NCBI RefSeq assembly: GCF_003576315.1
Contig: NZ_QWFZ01000020.1
Location: 186,001 to 250,000, forward strand
Origin: Henriciella mobilis
Lineage (GTDB): Bacteria; Pseudomonadota; Alphaproteobacteria; Caulobacterales; Hyphomonadaceae
Length of the DNA stretch: 64,000 nucleotides
Direction of reading: 5' to 3'
Positions 24,477 to 32,746 of the stretch are shown piece by piece (position 1 is the first letter of the stretch; every line of letters starts with the position of its first letter). Both the position numbers and the translations under genes were made by a program. Under the pieces are notes generated by a model that was not told where the DNA came from, made no database searches, and worked only from the letters and a program-made list of their open reading frames with translations.

Positions 24477-25574
24477 ATGAAATCCACGATGATGGCGGTC
24501 CTCGCGCTAGCATTTCTGGCTGGTGGCTGCGCCGCCGAGCGAACCAGCTCACCGAAGACCTCAGCAGCAGAGGAACAGTCCGAAGCATCCACGGTTGTTC
24601 TTGCCAGCATCCCAAGCGGCGTCGATTTCTCGGGAGCCATTCTTGTCGCCAGGGGCGATGACATCATTGTCCGTGAGGCGGTCAGTTCGTCTTCCGGAGA
24701 AGGTGCGAACCCAATAGACCTCGACTCCCGGTTTGCAATCGCTTCGATGACCAAGAGCTTTACCGCCGCGCTGGTTCTGGAGCTGGTAGATCAGGATCTG
24801 GTTGCGCTTGACGACACGCTTTCCGACCTGCTGCCTACGCTCGAGACAGACTGGGCCGACCAGGTTACGCTTGGCCAGATGCTGCGCAACCGATCTGGTA
24901 TCCCGCACTACGTCGATATTCCGGGCTGGTTTGACAATGAGGTGAAGCGGTCCTTCAGCGACGAAAGCTTCCTGGACGCCATCAGCGCGCTGGAGCTGAA
25001 GTTCGAACCGGGAAGCGATTACCTATACTCGAACGTCAACTACTTCCTGCTTGCGCGCATCATCGATCGCTACTCCGGAATGACCTATGAAGATTATCTG
25101 CGTTCGCAGATACTGGGCCCTCTCGGGATGCAGGCGACCGGTCAACTCTATGAAGATCCCGGTCAACTCGCACCGAATTCTCTCAGACTCGACGACGGAA
25201 CCTATGAAACTGTTCCGATCGTGAACCCCGTCCTGTTCCGGGGTACGGCCTCAATGTATTCGACTATCGATGATTTGCGGCGCTGGGGGCAAGCGGTCAT
25301 GGATGGCCAAGTGTACTCGAAAGCTGGCCAACGCAATGCCTTCGACGAAGACTTGCCGATGGCCTGGGCGCTTGGACAATTGCCTCTCGGCGGCGAAAGG
25401 ACCACCGACGTTATTTACTACAATGGGCGCCTGATCGGCTATCTGAGCCTGATCATGTTGCTGCCGGACGAGGATGGCCTGATCATTGTCCTCAACAACA
25501 ATAGTGCCGGCTACGACGCCTTGTTGACCATCGCAGGCGCGCTGGCGGCACAGGTATTTGGCGAAGAGCACTAG
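24477..25574 (+). CDS. Beta-lactamase-fold serine hydrolase, lipoprotein
   Basis: A 365-residue class C beta-lactamase/penicillin-binding-protein-like hydrolase. The lipobox LAGGC in MKSTMMAVLALAFLAGGC predicts a lipoprotein. The catalytic SMTK (Ser-x-x-Lys) and YSN (Tyr-x-Asn) motifs are present; the third, usually HTG/KTG, is replaced by NGR in IYYNGRLIGYLS. This family includes esterases, D-aminopeptidases and PBP4*-like proteins, so resistance should not be assumed. The start at 24477 follows a weak site. It is 92 bases after hfsD on the same strand; no functional link is evident. Confidence 0.85.
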   Translation: MKSTMMAVLALAFLAGGCAAERTSSPKTSAAEEQSEASTVVLASIPSGVDFSGAILVARGDDIIVREAVSSSSGEGANPIDLDSRFAIASMTKSFTAALVLELVDQDLVALDDTLSDLLPTLETDWADQVTLGQMLRNRSGIPHYVDIPGWFDNEVKRSFSDESFLDAISALELKFEPGSDYLYSNVNYFLLARIIDRYSGMTYEDYLRSQILGPLGMQATGQLYEDPGQLAPNSLRLDDGTYETVPIVNPVLFRGTASMYSTIDDLRRWGQAVMDGQVYSKAGQRNAFDEDLPMAWALGQLPLGGERTTDVIYYNGRLIGYLSLIMLLPDEDGLIIVLNNNSAGYDALLTIAGALAAQVFGEEH

Positions 25575-25611
25575 CTTGCTGGGCCATACGGCAGCTTCGC
25601 GCAGCGCCGGA

Positions 25612-25887
25612 CTAGTTCATCAGGTTCAGCCAGTCGCGGGCCGATTTCAGCGCGCGCTTGATCTCTTCGCTGGACAGCATGTCGGCCATTTGCTGGCGAT
25701 ATTCCTTGGCTTCTTCCGAGCCCTTCAGCACGGCCAGATTGAACCATTTGTGCGCAGCAATCATGTCGGCATCGACACCCACGCCGGTCGAATAGGCCAG
25801 GCCCACGCGGCACAGTTCCTCGCCCGTGGCGTTGGAACCAATTCCCGTTTCCGGGGCGACATCTACTGCCATATCTGAATAAGGCAT
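25612..25887 (-). CDS. Small Sel1-repeat-like protein
   Basis: A 91-residue protein. The central part, ELCRVGLAYSTGVGVDADMIAAHKWFNLAVLKGSEEA, is a Sel1-like repeat (helical hairpin with the GxGV...D...A.KWF.LA pattern). Sel1 repeats mediate protein contacts. The start is supported by GGAG seven bases upstream. There is no signal peptide. It is isolated between convergent and divergent neighbours. Very similar single-repeat proteins are common and uncharacterised in alphaproteobacteria. Confidence 0.75.
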   Translation of the reverse strand: MPYSDMAVDVAPETGIGSNATGEELCRVGLAYSTGVGVDADMIAAHKWFNLAVLKGSEEAKEYRQQMADMLSSEEIKRALKSARDWLNLMN

Positions 25888-26011
25888 TTGACTTCTCCAT
25901 CTACACCCAGACCCGGTTGGCGCTTCATGCGGCCTGATTTTACCGGGTCTCCAAAAACCATCACGTCACGCCTCGGTGACGGGGTTCAGCCTGCCCTCAG
26001 AGCTTTGCGAC

Positions 26012-26075
26012 ATGGTTAACAGCGAGACGCTCAAATCGTCTGTGTGTTAACGACCAGCAGGCGGAAATTAACCAA
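26012..26075. promoter_or_regulatory. Cluster of three TTAAC half-sites upstream of a small membrane protein
   Basis: Within 64 bases there are ATGGTTAA (26012-26019, i.e. TTAACCAT on the minus strand), GTTAAC (26046-26051) and TTAACCAA (26068-26075). TTAACCAT is known as a CtrA-type half-site in Caulobacterales. The spacings are not the canonical TTAA-N7-TTAA, so binding is only a possibility. The nearest downstream gene is at 26144. Confidence 0.35.
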
Positions 26076-26143
26076 AGGGGGCTGCAGGCCGGATTCTTCA
26101 GAAAACCGGTGCATGCCCGGCTGGGCGGCTTATAATCGCGGCC

Positions 26144-26347
26144 ATGATATTTGTTTTCTGGCTGATCCTCTTTACGCTCAATCTTGTCTGCTTCTGGCGA
26201 ATTTTCGAGAAGGCAGGGTTCAAGGGCGCCTATGCCCTGATGATGGTTGTTCCCATTCTCAACATTGTCGGCCTCGTCCTGCTGGCTTTCGTCGAATGGC
26301 CGGTACACAGGCTGGTGAACTATCTCGACGAGCAGCGCCGGCGCTGA
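26144..26347 (+). CDS. Small two-helix membrane protein
   Basis: A 67-residue protein with two membrane helices (~1-18 and ~29-50) joined by a short basic loop (RIFEKAGFKGAYA) and a charged, Arg-rich C-terminus. No domain is recognised, but the AGFKGAYALMM..PILNIVGLVLLAFVEWPV pattern, with conserved Trp and Pro, is protein-like and recurs in small membrane proteins of unknown role. No clear ribosome-binding site is seen. It precedes the dioxygenase gene by 77 bases. Confidence 0.6.
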   Translation: MIFVFWLILFTLNLVCFWRIFEKAGFKGAYALMMVVPILNIVGLVLLAFVEWPVHRLVNYLDEQRRR

Positions 26348-26424
26348 GCCGGCCACCCCGCGTCAATCTTGCTCTGACGAAGCGGCTTGGGCATTGCGGG
26401 AACGACGCGTATATTGCGCGCGTC

Positions 26425-27366
26425 ATGACAGATCTCTTTGAACCCATCCCCTATCCGCTCTGGAAGAAGGACAAGCAGGCCTTCGCCGACAAGCTTGGCC
26501 GTTCCTTCCGCGAGACCGGCTTCGCCGTCATCACGGACCACCCCGTCGATGAGGCCGTCATCGCCCGCGCCAATCAGGCCGCAAAGGATTTCTTCAAGTT
26601 GCCGGAGGCGACCAAGGAGAAGTATCACGACGCTGCCAATGGCCGCCAGCGTGGCTACACCCCGTTCGGCACCGAGAATGCCAAGGGCCAGAAAGCGGCG
26701 GACCTGAAAGAGTTCTGGCATACCGGACGCAAGCTGCCGGCTGATTCAAAGTATCGCGCCACCATGAAGGAGACACCCGTCGTCGATGAGGTGCCCGGCT
26801 TCGACAGCGCGACCTATGCCTTCTATGAAGCGCTCGACGATTTCGGCCGTGACCTCCTGCACGCCGTCGCGCTTCACCTCGACCTGCCGGAGGACTGGTT
26901 CGACGACAAGGTCAATTTCGGCAACTCCATCCTGCGGCTGCTGCACTATCCGCCGCAGGAGAACCCGCCACCCAAGGGCACGGTTCGCGCCGCTGCGCAT
27001 GAGGACATCAACGTCATCACGCTCCTGCTGGGCGCAGAAGAGGCGGGGCTGGAAGTGCTGCACCGCTCGGGCCAGTGGCTGTCCGTCAACCCGCCGCCGG
27101 GGTCTCTCGTCATCAATTGTGGTGACATGCTGCAACGCCTGACGGGCGGCGTCCTGCCATCGACGACCCACCGCGTCGTCAATCCGGAACCGGAGCGCGC
27201 CAAGTTCCCGCGCTATTCGACGCCCTTCTTCCTGCACTTCAATCAGGACTACCTGATCGAGCAGCTGCCGCAGTGTCTTGCGGAAGGTGGCAAGAAACAA
27301 CCGCCCATCACGGCGCAGGACTACCTCATGGAACGCCTGCGCGAGATCGGCCTTGTGAAGGCTTAG
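26425..27366 (+). CDS. 2-oxoglutarate/Fe(II) dioxygenase, isopenicillin N synthase-like
   Basis: A 313-residue protein with the DIOX_N domain (LGRSFRETGFAVITDHPVD) and the 2OG-FeII catalytic core. Iron ligands are H and D in AAAHEDINVITLLL and H in PSTTHRVVNP; the RYSTPFF motif supplies the Arg/Ser that bind 2-oxoglutarate. Bacterial members include oxidases of varied substrates, so the substrate is unknown. I chose ATG 26425 because the conserved N-terminus begins there; the longer frame from 26044 crosses the small membrane gene. Confidence 0.88.
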   Translation: MTDLFEPIPYPLWKKDKQAFADKLGRSFRETGFAVITDHPVDEAVIARANQAAKDFFKLPEATKEKYHDAANGRQRGYTPFGTENAKGQKAADLKEFWHTGRKLPADSKYRATMKETPVVDEVPGFDSATYAFYEALDDFGRDLLHAVALHLDLPEDWFDDKVNFGNSILRLLHYPPQENPPPKGTVRAAAHEDINVITLLLGAEEAGLEVLHRSGQWLSVNPPPGSLVINCGDMLQRLTGGVLPSTTHRVVNPEPERAKFPRYSTPFFLHFNQDYLIEQLPQCLAEGGKKQPPITAQDYLMERLREIGLVKA

Positions 27367-27547
27367 CCACCCGCATTTCCCGAAGCTGGCCTGGGTACGT
27401 GGTCTGACCGCCTTCCGCGCGGAGCAGCCCATGGCGCTGGCCCAGTCAATCAAACTTGCGTTGCGCCACCTCTTGCCCCCAGACGCTTTTGCGCTTCGAA
27501 TAACGATACAGCCCTTCAGAGGCTGACGGATTCGAGGAGGCAAACGC

Positions 27548-28567
27548 ATGTTCGACAATGATGACTGGTTGAACCAACACCGCGAGGAGGTCATCGACCC
27601 CGACCGGGAGATCGTCGATCCGCATCACCATCTCTGGCCAAAACCCAATCCGGCCGGGATTGTCTACGACCTCGACGATCTTTGGCGCGACACGGAAGAC
27701 GGCCACAAGGTCACGCAGACTGTCTTCATGGAATGCCGCGCCGCCTATCGCGAGGATGGACCCGACCATCTGAAGCCTGTGGGCGAGACCGAGTTTGTTG
27801 CAGCTGCAGCCGCGCGTTCAGCCCGTGAAGCGGACAAGGCGACCATCGCTGCCATCATCTCGCATGCGGATCTGCGCCTGCCCATCTCGCAGCTCGATGA
27901 GGTGCTCGACGCCCATCTTGAAGCCGCCAACGGATTGTTCCGGGGCATCCGGCACTCCGGCCCGTTTGATCCGCACAGCGAGCACTTCCGGATCCGCCCC
28001 CGCTCGCCGGAAGGGCTCTACCGCGACCCGGACTTCCGACGGGGCGTCGCGCATCTCGGCGAACGCGGCTTCACGTATGACACCTGGAACTATCACCACC
28101 AGATTCTCGACTTCCGCGACCTAGCCGCTGCCGTGCAGGGCACTGTCATGGTCCTTGACCATTTTGGGACCCCACTCGGCGTCGGGCCCTATGAAGGCAA
28201 GCGCGACAGCAATTTCAGCAAGTGGAAAGACGATATCGCGGCTGTAGCCGCCCAGCCCAATGTCTATGCCAAGCTCGGCGGGCTCGCCATGCCGGACAAT
28301 GGCTTTGGCTGGAATGAGCGCGACACGCCGCCGTCATCCGATGAATTCGTGGACGCGCAAGCGAAGTATTATCACCACGCGATCGAGTGCTTCGGCCCGG
28401 AGCGGTGCATGCTGGAAAGCAACTTCCCCGTCGACCGCCTTTCAATTTCGTACCGGACACTCTGGAACGGATTGAAGAAGATCACGGCGGACTATTCGGA
28501 ATTCGAGAAGGCCGCCCTGTTTGCCGGGACAGCACGGCGCGTCTATCGCGTCAGCCGCCCAGCTTAA
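27548..28567 (+). CDS. Amidohydrolase-2 family metal-dependent hydrolase
   Basis: A 339-residue TIM-barrel hydrolase. The metal motif is IVDPHHHLWP at strand 1, with AIISHADL, VMVLDHFGTP and LESNFPVDRLSISY on later strands supplying further His and Asp ligands. The family includes L-rhamno-1,4-lactonases, 2-pyrone-4,6-dicarboxylate hydrolases and decarboxylases; this branch is often described as acting on lactones, but the reaction cannot be assigned. A GAGGAGG site precedes the ATG. It is 15 bases upstream of the crotonase gene and probably in the same operon. Confidence 0.85.
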   Translation: MFDNDDWLNQHREEVIDPDREIVDPHHHLWPKPNPAGIVYDLDDLWRDTEDGHKVTQTVFMECRAAYREDGPDHLKPVGETEFVAAAAARSAREADKATIAAIISHADLRLPISQLDEVLDAHLEAANGLFRGIRHSGPFDPHSEHFRIRPRSPEGLYRDPDFRRGVAHLGERGFTYDTWNYHHQILDFRDLAAAVQGTVMVLDHFGTPLGVGPYEGKRDSNFSKWKDDIAAVAAQPNVYAKLGGLAMPDNGFGWNERDTPPSSDEFVDAQAKYYHHAIECFGPERCMLESNFPVDRLSISYRTLWNGLKKITADYSEFEKAALFAGTARRVYRVSRPA

Positions 28568-28582
28568 CGAGGGCGCAGCACC

Positions 28583-29482
28583 ATGTTCGACGAGATCATC
28601 TACGAAGCCGAAAATGGCCGGGCCCGGATCACTCTGAACCGCCCCGACAAGCTCAATGCCCTCACCATGAAGATGCAGGCGGAATTGTCCGAGGCGCTCT
28701 GGCAGGCCGACAATGACCGCGATGTCCATTGCGTCATCATCAAGGGCGCGGGACGCGGATTCTCCGCCGGCTATGACCTATCCGGGTCCAGCGCCGTGCC
28801 AGTCTCACGGCTCGACTCCGAGACCGGAAACAAACGCGGCGCCCGCAGCGTCGATGATGATATCTGGCAGCTCGAAAGGGCCCAGCGCTACCGCATGGCG
28901 ATCTTCGACCTGCACAAGCCTGTCATTGCCCAGGTCCACGGCCCATGCGTCGCGGGCGGCACGGACATCGCGCTTCTCTGTGACATCGTCATCATCGCCG
29001 ATGATGCGAAAGTATCCTTCCCGGCCGGTCGAAATCTCGGCGCGCTGCCCAACCAGATGTGGCTCTACAATGTCGGCCCGCAATGGACCAAGCGCCTCAT
29101 GCTGACTGGCGACTCGATCACAGGAACGGAAGCCGCCCAGCTCGGCTTTGCCATGAAGGCTGTGCCGGCAGACATGCTCGAAGCGGAAGTCGAAGGCCTC
29201 GCTGACCGCATGGCGCTGATCGATCCGGACATCCTCGCCGCCAACAAGCGGGCGATCAATCTCGGCATGGAGCTGATGGGCGCACGGACCATGCAGCGTC
29301 TCGCCGTCGAGAATGATGTACGCGGACACCAGGCCGCATCGGCCCATGCCTTCGTCAAGCGCGTGGGCGAAGCCGGGCTGAAGCAGGCCCTGAGCGAGCG
29401 CGACACACCCTTCGGCGACGGACGCGCCCGCGTCAACGGGCCGGAAATCCGCGATAGCGAAGGAAAGCTGCGCGACGACTAG
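28583..29482 (+). CDS. Enoyl-CoA hydratase/isomerase (crotonase) family protein
   Basis: A 299-residue crotonase-fold protein. The oxyanion-hole segments are IIKGAGRGFSAGYDL and QVHGPCVAGGTDIALLCD. The two catalytic glutamates of classic hydratases are not seen: the first position falls in FPAGRNLGALPN and the second in GPQWTKRLML. It is therefore likely to catalyse another CoA-ester reaction or act on an unusual substrate. It follows the amidohydrolase by 15 bases. Its stop shares a CTAG with the stop of the opposing GNAT gene. Confidence 0.85.
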   Translation: MFDEIIYEAENGRARITLNRPDKLNALTMKMQAELSEALWQADNDRDVHCVIIKGAGRGFSAGYDLSGSSAVPVSRLDSETGNKRGARSVDDDIWQLERAQRYRMAIFDLHKPVIAQVHGPCVAGGTDIALLCDIVIIADDAKVSFPAGRNLGALPNQMWLYNVGPQWTKRLMLTGDSITGTEAAQLGFAMKAVPADMLEAEVEGLADRMALIDPDILAANKRAINLGMELMGARTMQRLAVENDVRGHQAASAHAFVKRVGEAGLKQALSERDTPFGDGRARVNGPEIRDSEGKLRDD

Positions 29483-30102
29483 GCGGTGCGGCCCAGCCGC
29501 TCGAACCAGACCTCGCGAGTCACTTCCCAGACCTGCGAAGCGCGGGTCGTCCCATCCGGGCGGCGGCTCTCGATATCGCCCTTGTATTCACAGCCCGTCT
29601 TGCGGAACAGGCTCTGTATACGGACATTGTCGAGGGCTGTCGTATTGCTGATCAGGTCGAGATCGAATGTCTCGAACATCCAGGTGAACATCGCCGCCAT
29701 ACCGCTGCCGCCCTGCCCCTTGTTCTGCAGGTCAGGCCGCATGGCACCCGCGACTTCACCCGCCGCCCATTCCGGCCATATGTGAACTTCGGAAAAGCCC
29801 GAAACCCGTCCCTCTTCATCGAAATTGAGCGACAGGAGAACCTCGCCACGTTCTCGCCGCGAAACACATGTCTCGATATAGGCCCGCACGCCTTCAAGGG
29901 TCAGCGGACGCGGAAGCGAATAGATCCAGTCGCGGACACCGGGATGATCTAGAAGTTCGAACAGGGCTGGCGCATCTTCGATCGTTGCGAGCCGGCTACT
30001 GGCGCCGGAAGACGGCACCTGGTCGGCTTGCCGGACGGCCTCGCGGATCGCTGCCTCCCGCTCAGGGCTTGTCCGGTTTCGAGTAAGGGGCAGTTCGGCC
30101 AT
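29479..30102 (-). CDS. GNAT-family N-acetyltransferase (RimJ/RimL-like)
   Basis: A 207-residue protein whose GNAT fold starts after ~40 residues: ATIEDAPALFELLDHPGVRDWIYSLP, then VSGFSEVHIWPEWAAGEVAGAM, the acetyl-CoA loop PDLQNKGQGGSGMAAMF in place of the typical Q/RxxGxG/A, and NVRIQSLFRKTGCEYKGDI, the typical motif of the C-terminal half. The acceptor is unknown. It starts three bases after the ribokinase stop, so it is the last gene of the nucleoside hydrolase operon. Its stop overlaps the opposing crotonase stop. Confidence 0.8.
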   Translation of the reverse strand: MAELPLTRNRTSPEREAAIREAVRQADQVPSSGASSRLATIEDAPALFELLDHPGVRDWIYSLPRPLTLEGVRAYIETCVSRRERGEVLLSLNFDEEGRVSGFSEVHIWPEWAAGEVAGAMRPDLQNKGQGGSGMAAMFTWMFETFDLDLISNTTALDNVRIQSLFRKTGCEYKGDIESRRPDGTTRASQVWEVTREVWFERLGRTA

Positions 30103-30105
30103 CGC

Positions 30106-30969
30106 TCACGCCTTGTCCGCCAGGAAGGACTCGACCTCGCTGCGCCAGGGCAGGCTCGGCTGAGCCCCTTTCTTTGTCACGGCCAATGCCGCCGCACCGG
30201 ACGCAAAACGCAGCGCGGCGCCCTCCTCCATGCCTTCAGCCAGCGCGACGGCGAGCGCGCCGCAAAACGTGTCGCCTGCCCCGGTCGTATCGACCACAGG
30301 CACGGCGTAGACCGGCATATGGGCGACTTCCTTGCCGGCGCGGTACAGGACCGAGCCATCGCGCCCGAGCGTCTTGGCCACGAGACCGTCGCCCCGGAAC
30401 AAGGCATCTCCGTAGAAGTCAGCCTCCACTTCATTGACGATCAGCAGGTCCGCCGTCTCGAGCAGGCCGGCTGGAACCGGCATGGCAGGCGCGAGGTTGA
30501 GCGCGAAAAGCTTTGAGGAGATCTGACTCGCCGCAATGACCGCGGAGATCGGCACTTCGAGCTGACAAAGCACTGCATCGGCTGGCCCGGCGCCTTCGAC
30601 ATCGCGCGCATCAAGCTCGGCGTTTGCGCCGCTCGCGACGATGATGAAGTTTTCTCCTGACGCATCAACACCGATCAGCGCGACACCCGTTTGCGCAGAC
30701 TCGTCCTCGACAATCCGCGACAGGTCAACGCCATCTTTCCGCAACAGCGCGAGCGCCAGCTCGGCGTTCGGATCCTTGCCGACCCGCGCGAGCATTGAAA
30801 CGTCGGCGCCCAGCCGCCGCGCCGCAAGCGCCTGGTTTGCGCCTTTCCCGCCTGGATATTGGGCGAACGTTGCCCCCGTGACGGTTTCGCCGGGCCTTGG
30901 CAGCGTCTCGCAAGCCGCGACAAGGTCCAGGTTGACCGAGCCGACTGTGATTATTCTCGGCGCGCTCAT
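30106..30969 (-). CDS. rbsK: Ribokinase (PfkB family)
   Basis: A 287-residue sugar kinase. The N-terminal GSVNLDLVAACETLPRPGETV and PGGKGANQALAARRLGADV are the ribokinase substrate-side motifs; the C-terminal VVDTTGAGDTFCGALAVAL holds the catalytic Asp and anion hole. It would phosphorylate ribose released by the nucleoside hydrolase encoded just upstream, feeding the pentose phosphate pathway. The gene overlaps the hydrolase by ATGA (30966-30969), strong support for a joint function. Confidence 0.9.
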   Translation of the reverse strand: MSAPRIITVGSVNLDLVAACETLPRPGETVTGATFAQYPGGKGANQALAARRLGADVSMLARVGKDPNAELALALLRKDGVDLSRIVEDESAQTGVALIGVDASGENFIIVASGANAELDARDVEGAGPADAVLCQLEVPISAVIAASQISSKLFALNLAPAMPVPAGLLETADLLIVNEVEADFYGDALFRGDGLVAKTLGRDGSVLYRAGKEVAHMPVYAVPVVDTTGAGDTFCGALAVALAEGMEEGAALRFASGAAALAVTKKGAQPSLPWRSEVESFLADKA

Positions 30970-31901
30970 TCTCCATACCTCGCCAGCTGGCCGAGCATCT
31001 CCGAAAAGACCGCATCAGCATCGACCTCGTTGTACCAGCGAATGTGGCCGCCCTGGCGGTAGTCGGGCACCGTCTTGCCAAAGCGCTCGCCTGCCTGCAG
31101 CTCGACGCTGACTGTCGCCATCGGGCCTTCGAAGAGGTCTGGCCGCAGCAGGGCCAGGATCGTCGACGGATCGTGCAGCGGCGCCTTGCGGCCCTTTCCC
31201 TGTTCCTCAAGCCGGTTGGACGCGGCCAGAAGGTCAGCCGCCCTGATCGCAACCGGCGAGCCAAGCGCCCGGACGCGGTCGACCTGTTCGTCGCTTGTCA
31301 GCATCTGGTGGGTGACATCGAGATTCAGCACGCGCATGGGGATGCCGGACTGGAACACGGCCTGCGCAGCATGCGGGTCTGCGAAGATATTGAACTCCGC
31401 ATGCGGCGTGATGTTGCCGCCTTCAGTGTCGGCACCGCCCATGACCACAATCTCTTTCAGGCCCTCACGAATATCGGGCGCGATGGTCAGCGCCAGCGCG
31501 ACATTCGTCATCGGGCCCGTTACGACCAGCGTCATTGGGAAGCCCTTTGCCGCGCGCAGGGTCCGCACAAGGAAATTCACCGCATTCGCCCGCGAGGCTC
31601 TCACGCGCGGCTTTGGAAACGGAATGCCGCCGAGACCGGTGGTGCCGTGAAAGTCTTCGGCGGTGACCGGATCGCGCAGCAGGGGCACCGGCGCACCGCC
31701 GCAAACTGGGATTTCGCGCCCCTTACCGGCAAGCTCGCGAATGATGCGGGCATTGCGCAGGGTCAGTGGCGCGGGAACATTGCCGGCCACGGTAGTAATC
31801 CCGACCACATCCATCATGTCGGAGGCTGCAAAAGCAACGAGCAAGGCGACGGCGTCGTCGAGACCCGGGTCGCAATCAATAATAATCTGGCGTTTTCTCA
31901 T
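30966..31901 (-). CDS. Inosine-uridine-type nucleoside hydrolase
   Basis: A 311-residue nucleoside N-ribohydrolase that splits purine or pyrimidine ribosides to base and ribose. The Ca-binding N-terminus IIIDCDPGLDDAVALL is diagnostic (DxDxxxDD). Other conserved blocks are VVTGPMTNVALAL, VVMGGADTEGGNITPHAEFNIFADPHAA and LHDPSTILALL with the active-site His. No signal peptide is present, so it acts in the cytoplasm. I chose ATG 31901 (MRKRQI); the TTG at 31940 is less likely. First gene of a salvage operon with ribokinase and a GNAT protein. Confidence 0.92.
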   Translation of the reverse strand: MRKRQIIIDCDPGLDDAVALLVAFAASDMMDVVGITTVAGNVPAPLTLRNARIIRELAGKGREIPVCGGAPVPLLRDPVTAEDFHGTTGLGGIPFPKPRVRASRANAVNFLVRTLRAAKGFPMTLVVTGPMTNVALALTIAPDIREGLKEIVVMGGADTEGGNITPHAEFNIFADPHAAQAVFQSGIPMRVLNLDVTHQMLTSDEQVDRVRALGSPVAIRAADLLAASNRLEEQGKGRKAPLHDPSTILALLRPDLFEGPMATVSVELQAGERFGKTVPDYRQGGHIRWYNEVDADAVFSEMLGQLARYGE

Positions 31902-31945
31902 GATACTCGAACTAAGAAACCACTCCGTGCGTTCCGGCAAGGGCT

Positions 31946-31975
31946 GGCCGTAACGGCCTCACACAACTAAGTGTG
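31946..31975. repeat. Two adjacent inverted repeats in a divergent promoter region
   Basis: GGCCGT-A-ACGGCC (31946-31958) is a perfect 6-bp inverted repeat with one central base, and CACAC-aactaa-GTGTG (31960-31975) follows one base later. They lie between the nucleoside hydrolase (minus) and dienelactone hydrolase (plus) genes, so they could be operators for either or both. Confidence 0.4.
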
Positions 31976-32004
31976 CATTCAAACACAAGAAGGAGACACA
32001 AAGC

Positions 32005-32712
32005 ATGGCCATTTCCACGAAATCGCTCGACTACGAACAGGCAGGACAGGTCTATGAGGGCTTCCTGGCGATGCCCGAAGGGACGCCGAAGGCGGTCGTG
32101 GTCATCGCTCACGCCTGGGGCGGGCCGGGCGAATTCGATCAGGGCAAGGCGAAGATGCTGGCCGAGTGGGGTTACGCCGCCTTTGCGATGGACGTCTACG
32201 GAAAGGGCAAGCGCGGCGAGACCGTCGAGGAATGCCAGGCGCTGATGAACCCGTTGGCCTCGAACCGGGCGGAACTCCAGAGCCGTCTCCAGTTCGGCCT
32301 TGAGACTGCGAAGAAGGAGGCCGGTTGCGACAAGGCCTCCGCGATTGGCTTCTGCTTCGGCGGCCTGTCCGTCCTGGACATGGCCCGCGCCGGCATGGCG
32401 GTCGATGGCGTCGCTTCCTTCCATGGCCTGCTTGGCGCACCCGGAAACACCGATGGAAACAAGGTGAAGGCCAAGGTGCTGGTCCTGCACGGCTGGGACG
32501 ATCCGATGGCCAAGCCGGAAGACGTGCTGACCTTCTCCAAGGAGATGTCTGAAGCCGGCGCTGACTGGCAGCTGCATGCCTATGGCGGCACGATGCACGC
32601 CTTCACCAATCCAGGCGCCAACGATCCCGACTTCGGGACCGTCTACAACCCTGCCGCCGAGCGCCGCTCACTCGCTGCGCTCAAGGACTTCCTGTCCGAA
32701 ATGTACGGCTAG
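32005..32712 (+). CDS. Dienelactone hydrolase family protein
   Basis: A 235-residue alpha/beta hydrolase. The nucleophile is Cys in AIGFCFGGLSVLDMA, the usual DLH choice; the acid lies near LHGWDDPMAKPED and the His in GGTMHAFTNPGAN. The oxyanion segment is VVVIAHAWGGPGEF. It has no signal peptide. Many such proteins act on substrates other than dienelactone and no chlorocatechol genes are nearby, so the substrate is open. AAGGAG precedes the ATG by a proper distance. Confidence 0.88.
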   Translation: MAISTKSLDYEQAGQVYEGFLAMPEGTPKAVVVIAHAWGGPGEFDQGKAKMLAEWGYAAFAMDVYGKGKRGETVEECQALMNPLASNRAELQSRLQFGLETAKKEAGCDKASAIGFCFGGLSVLDMARAGMAVDGVASFHGLLGAPGNTDGNKVKAKVLVLHGWDDPMAKPEDVLTFSKEMSEAGADWQLHAYGGTMHAFTNPGANDPDFGTVYNPAAERRSLAALKDFLSEMYG

Positions 32713-32719
32713 TCTGGCT

Positions 32720-32746
32720 GGGACGCGGACCGCGAGGCCGCGTCCC
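32720..32746. terminator. Hairpin between convergent genes
   Basis: GGGACGCGG (32720-32728) pairs perfectly with CCGCGTCCC (32738-32746) around a 9-base loop, directly between the dienelactone hydrolase stop and the dipeptidase stop. No T run follows on either strand, so it would act as a weak or bidirectional terminator or mRNA 3'-end stabiliser. Confidence 0.55.

Noticed and set aside
24477-25574. Antibiotic-resistance AmpC beta-lactamase
   Set aside because: SxxK and YxN are present but the third motif is NGR and the protein is a lipoprotein; the family is mostly esterases and peptidases, so a resistance call is not supported.
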